From positions 27,400-91,399 of the forward strand of contig QHVB01000028.1 of assembly GCA_003222195.1 (NCBI GenBank): DNA of 64,000 bases, written 5' to 3'. Of the stretch, positions 58,932 through 64,000 are shown piece after piece. A program made the position numbers and the translations under genes. The notes under the pieces are model-generated. The model was not told where the DNA came from. It did no database searches and saw nothing but the letters and a program-made list of their open reading frames with translations. The DNA comes from Gemmatimonadota bacterium (GTDB taxonomy: Bacteria; Gemmatimonadota; Gemmatimonadetes; Gemmatimonadales; GWC2-71-9). Numbering within the stretch: position 1 is the stretch's first letter; each line of letters opens with the position of its first letter.

Positions 58932-60311
58932 ATGAAGACCAATCGCTCATACCGGCTGCTCGGCGTGGCGTGCCTGAGCGCACTCGCCGCGTGCAGCAGC
59001 CTGCTGGACGTGAAGAACCCGAACAACGTCAATCAGACCGACCTCAGCAACCCGGCCTCCGCGGCGTCGCAGGCAAGCGGTGTCTTGGCGACGGTCGCGC
59101 GGGCCTGGGGTCAGATCATAACGCCCTATTCCGTCGCGACCGACGAGCTCACGTGGATCGGCTCGCGCGACGCCTGGCAGAGCCTGGATCAGGGAACGAT
59201 CTCGGAGCCCACCAATGAATTCGTGGACGCGGCCTTCTTCTACGTGGGGGAGGCGCGCTGGTGGTCCGACGAGACGATCAAGCGGCTGAAGGGCTTCGAC
59301 GCCGCGAACGTGCTACCCGATCGCAACGATCTCGCGCGCACGTACCTGTCCGGCGCGATGATCTACACGATAATTGGCAACCTGTTCGACAACTTCCCGA
59401 TCGGCTCCGATCGCACGACCGCGGCGGCGCCGCTCGGCGCCGCGAAAATGGATTCCGTGTACAAAGTCGCGATCGCATACGCGACGAGCGGCATTGCGAT
59501 AGCTCAGGCGACGGGCGATAAGGACCTCGAGCTGACGCTCACGGCGGAACGCGCCGTGGCGCGCTACTACCTCGCGCTGTGGGCGAAGCTGAACCCCGCG
59601 CCGGCGAGTGTTCCGGTCGCGAGCCCGCTCGTCAATGACGCCGCAGCCGTGGCCGATGCGAGCGCGGCGCTTGCCCTCGCGGGTACCGCGGACTGGCGGT
59701 ACCAGTTCCATTATGACCCGACGACGATCAGCACCGATATCGGGTTCGAGGTGAACGAGCGGCTGGAAATGCGCATCGGGTCGACATACGTCTACCCAAT
59801 CTGCACAGTGTCGGGTTGCGCGAGCGGCGGCAAAACCGTGGCCGTCGATAGCCTCCGATTGAAGGATCCGCTCGACAACAAGGGCGACCCGGAGCTCGCG
59901 CGTTTCCTGTTGAACAAAACGGAAGGATTCCTCAAAAAGACGCGTTACGGATCGTTAACCTTCCTCTCCGCCCGCGAGCTGCATTTGATCGTGGCGGAGG
60001 CAGCCTTGGCTGGAGGTGACAACGCGGGATTCCAGAATGCGATCAATGCCGAACGCGCTCTGGATAGCCTGACCGCCTACACGGGTGCGGGGCCGACGGC
60101 GCTAGCAATGCTCCATTACGAACGGCAGCGCAATCTGTTCATGCAGGGCAAGCGCCTGTTCGATGAATATCGCTTTGGCACGAACGCGGACCTGTGGCAG
60201 GCCGGCTCAGAGGCGATCACCAAACCCGGCACGTTCCTGCCGATCACAATCAGCGAACGGCTGGCGAACTCGTTTTGCCTCGCGGATCCGGCGTCCTGCG
60301 GCGGGCACTGA
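58932..60311 (+). CDS. SusD/RagB-like outer-membrane lipoprotein
   Basis: A 459-residue surface lipoprotein (LSALAACSS lipobox) that caps the SusC receptor. The TPR-like helical architecture is evident: LARTYLSGAMIYTIIGNLFDNFP, RAVARYYLALWAKLNP and ELHLIVAEAALAGG. The mature N-terminus is SLLDVKNPNN. The ATG at 58932 follows GGAG; upstream frame is a shadow of the SusC gene. It closes the two-gene operon and is followed by palindrome copy 4. Confidence 0.9.
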   Translation: MKTNRSYRLLGVACLSALAACSSLLDVKNPNNVNQTDLSNPASAASQASGVLATVARAWGQIITPYSVATDELTWIGSRDAWQSLDQGTISEPTNEFVDAAFFYVGEARWWSDETIKRLKGFDAANVLPDRNDLARTYLSGAMIYTIIGNLFDNFPIGSDRTTAAAPLGAAKMDSVYKVAIAYATSGIAIAQATGDKDLELTLTAERAVARYYLALWAKLNPAPASVPVASPLVNDAAAVADASAALALAGTADWRYQFHYDPTTISTDIGFEVNERLEMRIGSTYVYPICTVSGCASGGKTVAVDSLRLKDPLDNKGDPELARFLLNKTEGFLKKTRYGSLTFLSARELHLIVAEAALAGGDNAGFQNAINAERALDSLTAYTGAGPTALAMLHYERQRNLFMQGKRLFDEYRFGTNADLWQAGSEAITKPGTFLPITISERLANSFCLADPASCGGH

Positions 60312-60342
60312 CGCTCGGTTGATCTGAGCGCAGAAGATAGGA

Positions 60343-60374
60343 CAGTAGGGGCGCAGCATGCTGCGCCCCTACTG
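60343..60374. repeat. Dispersed palindrome copy 4 (convergent gene ends)
   Basis: Perfect 32-bp palindrome, the longest copy: CAGTAGGGGCGCAGCA plus its reverse complement. It lies between the convergent SusD (ends 60311) and pntB (ends 60377) genes. The outer bases differ from copies 2 and 3, but both arms changed together. Confidence 0.9.
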
Positions 60375-60376
60375 AT

Positions 60377-61786
60377 TTAATGGATGCCGCCGCTCCCGAA
60401 TTGTTTGACGAGATCCGAGAGCACAGCCTTCGCGTCGCCGAACAACATCCACGTGTTGTCCTGCACGTACAGCTCGTTGTCGATGCCGGCGAAGCCGGGT
60501 TTCTTGCTGCGCTTCACCGCGAGCACCGTCTTCGCCTTGTCGGCATCGATGATCGGCATCCCGTAGATTGGTGTGCCCTTGTTGTAGCGCGCGGCGGGGT
60601 TCACGACGTCGTTGGCGCCGAGCACCAGCGCGACGTCGGTCTGCGGCATCTCGGGGTTGATTTCGTCCATCTCCACCAATGCCGAGTACGGGATGTTCGC
60701 CTCGGCAAGCAACACGTTCATGTGGCCGGGCATGCGGCCCGCCACCGGGTGGATGGCGAACTTCACGATGATGCCGCGTTTGGTGAGCGCGTCGTACAGC
60801 TCCCGCACCTTGTGCTGCGCCTGCGCCACCGCCATCCCGTAACCCGGAATGATCACCACGTTGCGCGCCTGCTCGAGCAGCTGCGCGGCTCCTTCGACCG
60901 TCTCCTGCTTCCACTCCTTCTGCTCACCAGCGGCGAGGGCCGGCTGCGCTTTCCCGAAGGCGCCGAACAGGACATTCGTGAACGAGCGGTTCATCGCGCG
61001 ACACATGATGATCGAGAGAATCAGGCCGCTCGAGCCGTCCAGCGCGCCGGCCGTCACGAGCAGCTTGCTGTCGAGCACGAATCCCATCGCCACCGCCGAT
61101 AGGCCGGCGTACGCGTTGAGGATCGAGATCACGGTCGGCATGTCGGCGCCGCCGATCGGAATGATGAGCAGCACGCCAAAAATCAGCGCGAGCGCCGCGA
61201 TGACGAGAAACGCCTGCTGCGCCCACGGCGCGCCGGGATGCACGGCCACGGCGACCCCCAGTCCCACCGCGATCGCGAGGACGCCGATGTTGACGAAGTT
61301 CTGGCCGGGATAGGTGACGGGCCGCTGCGGGATCCAGCGGACCTCCTGCAGCTTCCCCGCGGCCATGAGACTGCCCGTGAAGGTGAGGAATCCGAGAATG
61401 ACTTCGGCCGCGAGCGCGCTCATCCGAAAATGCGTCATCTCGGCGGTGGCGGAGCCGCCGCGCCACAAGAAATACTCGGCCGTCCCGACGAGGCCGGCCG
61501 CCAGACCACCGAACGCGTGCGACAGCGCGGTTCGCTGCGGCACCGCGGTGAGCGGGACGCGCGACAGCGGGACGCCGACGACGAACCCCAGGGCAATGGC
61601 GCCGACGATCCACGCGTGATGGATGATCTCAGGCTGGATCCACGTGGCCAGGACCGCAACGGTCATCCCGACGACGCCCGCGATGACGCCGCGGCGCGCG
61701 GTCTTGGGATCGTTCATCCAGTACAGCGCGAAGATGAACAGCGCCGTCGCCAGGACGGCGGAGAGCTCACCGACGAGATGCATCAC
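60377..61786 (-). CDS. pntB: NAD(P) transhydrogenase subunit beta
   Basis: A 469-residue subunit with about nine membrane helices followed by the NADP-binding domain III (VVIIPGYGMAVAQAQHKVRE, then AIHPVAGRMPGHMNVLLAEA and ALVLGANDVVNPAA). It couples hydride transfer from NADH to NADP+ with proton flow and supplies NADPH. The ATG overlaps the alpha-2 stop by 4 bp. Last gene of the minus-strand operon. Confidence 0.95.
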   Translation of the reverse strand: MMHLVGELSAVLATALFIFALYWMNDPKTARRGVIAGVVGMTVAVLATWIQPEIIHHAWIVGAIALGFVVGVPLSRVPLTAVPQRTALSHAFGGLAAGLVGTAEYFLWRGGSATAEMTHFRMSALAAEVILGFLTFTGSLMAAGKLQEVRWIPQRPVTYPGQNFVNIGVLAIAVGLGVAVAVHPGAPWAQQAFLVIAALALIFGVLLIIPIGGADMPTVISILNAYAGLSAVAMGFVLDSKLLVTAGALDGSSGLILSIIMCRAMNRSFTNVLFGAFGKAQPALAAGEQKEWKQETVEGAAQLLEQARNVVIIPGYGMAVAQAQHKVRELYDALTKRGIIVKFAIHPVAGRMPGHMNVLLAEANIPYSALVEMDEINPEMPQTDVALVLGANDVVNPAARYNKGTPIYGMPIIDADKAKTVLAVKRSKKPGFAGIDNELYVQDNTWMLFGDAKAVLSDLVKQFGSGGIH

Positions 61787-62061
61787 TGCTTCTTGAACAT
61801 CTTGAGCATGCGGTCCGTGATCATGAAACCGCTCACGATGTTCGTCATCGAAGCGAACAACGCGACGGCGCCCAGGATCCGGATGGTGAGCGGATGGTCG
61901 GCGCCCGTAACGACGATCGAGCCGACCACCGCGATCGCCGAGATCGCGTTCGTGAGCGACATCAGCGGCGTATAGAGGAGCCGCGACACGCGGCGGATCA
62001 CGCCGAGCCCGATGAACGTGGCCAGCACGAACACGAACACCATCGATCCGAAGTCGCTCAT
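61783..62061 (-). CDS. NAD(P) transhydrogenase subunit alpha-2
   Basis: A 92-residue membrane subunit with three helices (FVFVLATFIGLGVIRRV, ISAIAVVGSIVVTGA, ILGAVALFASMTNIVSGF). It is separate from alpha-1 as in the three-gene transhydrogenases of Rhodospirillum-type bacteria. The ATG at 62061 (MSDFGSM) overlaps the alpha-1 stop as ATGA, and its own stop overlaps pntB in the same way. Confidence 0.93.
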   Translation of the reverse strand: MSDFGSMVFVFVLATFIGLGVIRRVSRLLYTPLMSLTNAISAIAVVGSIVVTGADHPLTIRILGAVALFASMTNIVSGFMITDRMLKMFKKQ

Positions 62062-63155
62062 GATTTGCGCACCTCGCCGGCGTACGTCACGCACGTGTCG
62101 CGGATGATTTGGTCTTCGAAATCGAGGCGGAGCTTGCCGTCCTGCACGATGTGCCCGAGGAAGGCAGCCACGTTCTTCGCGTACATCTGACTGGCGTCCA
62201 GGGGCAACGTGCTGGCCAGATTGAGCGGCCCGAGAATGGACACGCCGTTCCGCACGATCTCGGAACCGGGCTCGGTCAGCTCGCAGTTGCCACCGGTCTC
62301 GGCCGCCAGATCGACGATGACCGCTCCCGGCTTCATCCCCTGCACCGCGGCCGCCGTAATCAGGATCGGGGCTTTTTTGCCCGGGATCGCCGCCGTCGAG
62401 ATGACGATGTCGGCATCCTTGACGGCTTTTGCGAGAAACTCCAACTCCTTGCGATGCGTCTCCTCCGACAACTCTTTCGCATAGCCGCCGGCCGTCTCGG
62501 CATGCTCTGCGATCGCCATCTCGAGGAACGTGGCCCCGAGACTTTGCACCTGTTCCTTCACGGCTGGTCGCACGTCGAACGCCGACACGATTGCGCCAAG
62601 CCGCCGCGCTGTGGCGATCGCCTGCAACCCCGCGACGCCCGCGCCGAGCACGAGCACGCGCGCGGCAGGGACCGTCCCGGCCGCCGTCACGAGCATCGGC
62701 AGGAGCCGGCCGGTCGCCGTGGCGGCGAGCAGCACCGCTTTGTAGCCCGCCACGGTCGCCTGGGACGACAGCACATCCATGGGTTGCGCCCGCGTGATGC
62801 GCGGCAACAACACCAGGCTGAAGGCGGTCAGCTTGCGGTGGGCGAGGGCGCGGAGAAAGTCGGGGACGGGCTGAAAGAAGGCGACGAGCGCGGTGCCTTC
62901 GGGGATTTGGGCGAGGGATTCGGGACTGGGAGCTTGTACCTGAACGATGATGTCGGACCGTCCAAGCACCGAGTCCCTAGTCCCGAGTCCCGCACCCGCC
63001 TTTACATACGCCTCATCCGGAAAAAACGCGGCCGATCCCGCGCCGCGCTCGATCACTACCTCGTAGCCGCCCTTTGTCAGGCGGCCCGCGACCTCCGGCG
63101 TCAGGGCCACCCGCCGCTCATTGGCGGCGACTTCCTTCGGCACTCCGATGCGCAT
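62058..63155 (-). CDS. NAD(P) transhydrogenase subunit alpha-1
   Basis: A 365-residue soluble NAD(H)-binding subunit: MRIGVPKEVAANERRVALTP, PRITRAQPMDVLSSQATVAG, VLVLGAGVAGLQAIATARRL with the Rossmann GxGxxG, and IPGKKAPILIT. Together with alpha-2 and beta it makes the complete proton-translocating enzyme. In the loop at about residues 55-64 the protein reads GLGTRDSVLG, encoded by three tandem heptamers (GAGTCCC-type at 62971-62991), unlike the family consensus at that site. The start is the ATG at 63155; the longer upstream frame overlaps the TM2 gene. Confidence 0.93.
   Translation of the reverse strand: MRIGVPKEVAANERRVALTPEVAGRLTKGGYEVVIERGAGSAAFFPDEAYVKAGAGLGTRDSVLGRSDIIVQVQAPSPESLAQIPEGTALVAFFQPVPDFLRALAHRKLTAFSLVLLPRITRAQPMDVLSSQATVAGYKAVLLAATATGRLLPMLVTAAGTVPAARVLVLGAGVAGLQAIATARRLGAIVSAFDVRPAVKEQVQSLGATFLEMAIAEHAETAGGYAKELSEETHRKELEFLAKAVKDADIVISTAAIPGKKAPILITAAAVQGMKPGAVIVDLAAETGGNCELTEPGSEIVRNGVSILGPLNLASTLPLDASQMYAKNVAAFLGHIVQDGKLRLDFEDQIIRDTCVTYAGEVRKS
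62971..62991. repeat. Three tandem heptamers inside transhydrogenase alpha-1 gene
   Basis: Reads GAGTCCC TAGTCCC GAGTCCC, three consecutive 7-bp units differing by one base. The array stays in frame. It resembles in scale the tandem heptamers at 39212 and octamers at 38032. Confidence 0.7.
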
Positions 63156-63160
63156 GCGGT

Positions 63161-63616
63161 CTACGATCCGCGGGGGAGCTGTGGGCGAGAAGGCTCGCGA
63201 TGCTGGGCGAGCATGCGTTCCGCAAAATCGACGCGCTCGGCCAGGTCGTTGAACTGCTGTCGCAGCGCGTCGAACTGCTCCTCGAGCTCGTTCACGCGCT
63301 GTTCCGCGCGCCCGACGAGCCGGTGCTGCGCGTACGTTCCTTCCGCGACGCCCCACTGCCGCAACGGGAGATCGTCGCTGTCTCGGAATTCTCCCGCCGC
63401 GATGAGCACCAGATCGTAGAGATACCAAACCCCCATGCCGCCAAACGTGCAGAGCATGGCGATCGCGGTGCGCGGTTTGTCGACGTAAAAGCGATGCAAT
63501 CCGAAGACGCCGCCAAAGAACGACAACAGCAGCGCGACCCCGCGCGAGCGCTTGGAGACGTCTGGCTCGTGCCGATTTTCCTCCGGTTCGTCGCGGTACG
63601 CGTCGGGAAGCGTCAT
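63161..63616 (-). CDS. TM2-domain membrane protein with C-terminal coiled coil
   Basis: A 151-residue protein: a TM2 domain (VALLLSFFGGVFGLHRFYVDKPRTA, then LCTFGGMGVWYLYDLVLI) with two helices joined by the conserved GxHRFY turn. A C-terminal coiled coil follows (EQRVNELEEQFDALRQQFNDLAERVDF). Function unknown. It starts 9 nt after the epimerase gene and ends 5 nt before the transhydrogenase start, so it belongs to that operon. Confidence 0.88.
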   Translation of the reverse strand: MTLPDAYRDEPEENRHEPDVSKRSRGVALLLSFFGGVFGLHRFYVDKPRTAIAMLCTFGGMGVWYLYDLVLIAAGEFRDSDDLPLRQWGVAEGTYAQHRLVGRAEQRVNELEEQFDALRQQFNDLAERVDFAERMLAQHREPSRPQLPRGS

Positions 63617-63625
63617 GGCTCGATA

Positions 63626-64000
63626 CTACCGGGCCCGTTCCGAGGGGGCAAGCAAGTGACGGAGCGCGGGCTCGAGCTCGGTAAACGAAAAACGAAACCC
63701 TGAGGCCGTCAGGCGTTCCGGCAACACGCGCTGTCCGCTCTGCAACATGTCCGCGCCCTCCGAGCCGAAGGCCAGGCTGAGCGCAAAGCCGGGAACGCCC
63801 ACGAGCACGGGACGGCCGAGCACTTTGCCGAGTGTCTTTGCGAGCTCGCGGTTCGTGACGGGCGCGGGTGCGGTGAGGTTCACTGGTCCCGTCAGATCGC
63901 GCCGGTCGAGGACATGCTCCATGGCCTTGATGATGTCGTCCAGCGCGATCCAGCTCACGTACTGGTTGCCGCTGCCCACCCAGCCGCCGAGCCCCAAGCG
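63626..64000 (-). CDS. TIGR01777-type NAD(P)-dependent epimerase, N-terminus outside window
   Basis: The C-terminal 125 residues of an SDR-family nucleotide-sugar epimerase-like protein (YfcH/SDR39U1 type). Recognised by GSGNQYVSWIALDDIIKAM, GPVNLTAPAPVTNREL and VPGFALSLAFGSEGADML with SGQRVLPERL, the family's typical end. The NAD-binding N-terminal half lies beyond the right edge. It is the first visible gene of the operon running into the transhydrogenase. Confidence 0.88.
   Translation of the reverse strand, partial: RLGLGGWVGSGNQYVSWIALDDIIKAMEHVLDRRDLTGPVNLTAPAPVTNRELAKTLGKVLGRPVLVGVPGFALSLAFGSEGADMLQSGQRVLPERLTASGFRFSFTELEPALRHLLAPSERAR

Noticed and set aside
5987..60374. The 28-32 bp palindromes as terminal inverted repeats of one insertion sequence
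   Set aside because: Each copy is itself a full palindrome, the copies are tens of kb apart, and no transposase lies between neighbouring copies.

Overview
The window is GC-rich, gene-dense bacterial chromosome. Its gene content suggests Gemmatimonadota: a SusC/SusD pair without carbohydrate enzymes beside it, a secreted RCC1 lipoprotein, a fused M16 peptidase, a TolB-propeller amidohydrolase, and many GTG/TTG starts with 4-bp ATGA/GTGA overlaps. The phylum is an inference, because no rRNA or marker gene is present. I found no rRNA, tRNA, CRISPR array or insertion sequence.

Layout. 1-2312: a divergent peptide-type ABC importer (lipoprotein binding protein, partial; two permeases). 2309-6920 (minus): operon of a Tal-Pgi-type glucose-6-phosphate isomerase, a GH38 alpha-mannosidase-like enzyme and an esterase. 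6969-9524: hybrid histidine kinase. 9508-14491 (minus): a five-gene chaperone-usher pilus operon (three DUF4402-type pilins, a PapD-like chaperone, an unusual usher). A divergent small secreted protein starts at 14847. Both directions carry sigma-54-like promoter matches. 15120-18937: protease remnant, DUF457 membrane protein, Arg-rich repeat protein, a pseudokinase-kinase fusion and a cupredoxin lipoprotein. 18940-31513 (minus): ten tightly packed genes (amidohydrolase, PIG-L deacetylase, Fbp-type metal importer, MFS transporter, phosphodiesterase, ABC-2 exporter).

31573-45842: zinc-ribbon membrane protein with a rhomboid protease, double M16 peptidase, acyl-CoA dehydrogenase, a 511-bp cassette carrying a 23S-IVS-type four-helix-bundle gene between inverted octamer arrays, a degenerate phosphoribosyltransferase, citrate synthase, a GYD protein, a DEAD-box helicase with a structured 315-nt upstream region, and a propeller-amidohydrolase. 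45951-53756: HTH protein with a clear terminator, an AhpD-like plus ChrB pair behind a dyad operator, SURF1, GIY-YIG, OsmC, VOC, GMC oxidoreductase and M1 peptidase. 53753-64000: RCC1 lipoprotein pair, SusC/SusD, and a three-subunit transhydrogenase operon with a TM2 protein and a truncated epimerase.

Dispersed elements link the window. A perfect 28-32 bp palindrome occurs four times: three between convergent gene ends and one in frame inside pgi. Short tandem heptamer or octamer arrays occur at three loci. G/C homopolymers of 8-11 bp sit inside genes for exported proteins, including two G10 tracts in the usher gene. The pilus locus and the octamer-armed cassette are the best candidates for something undescribed.
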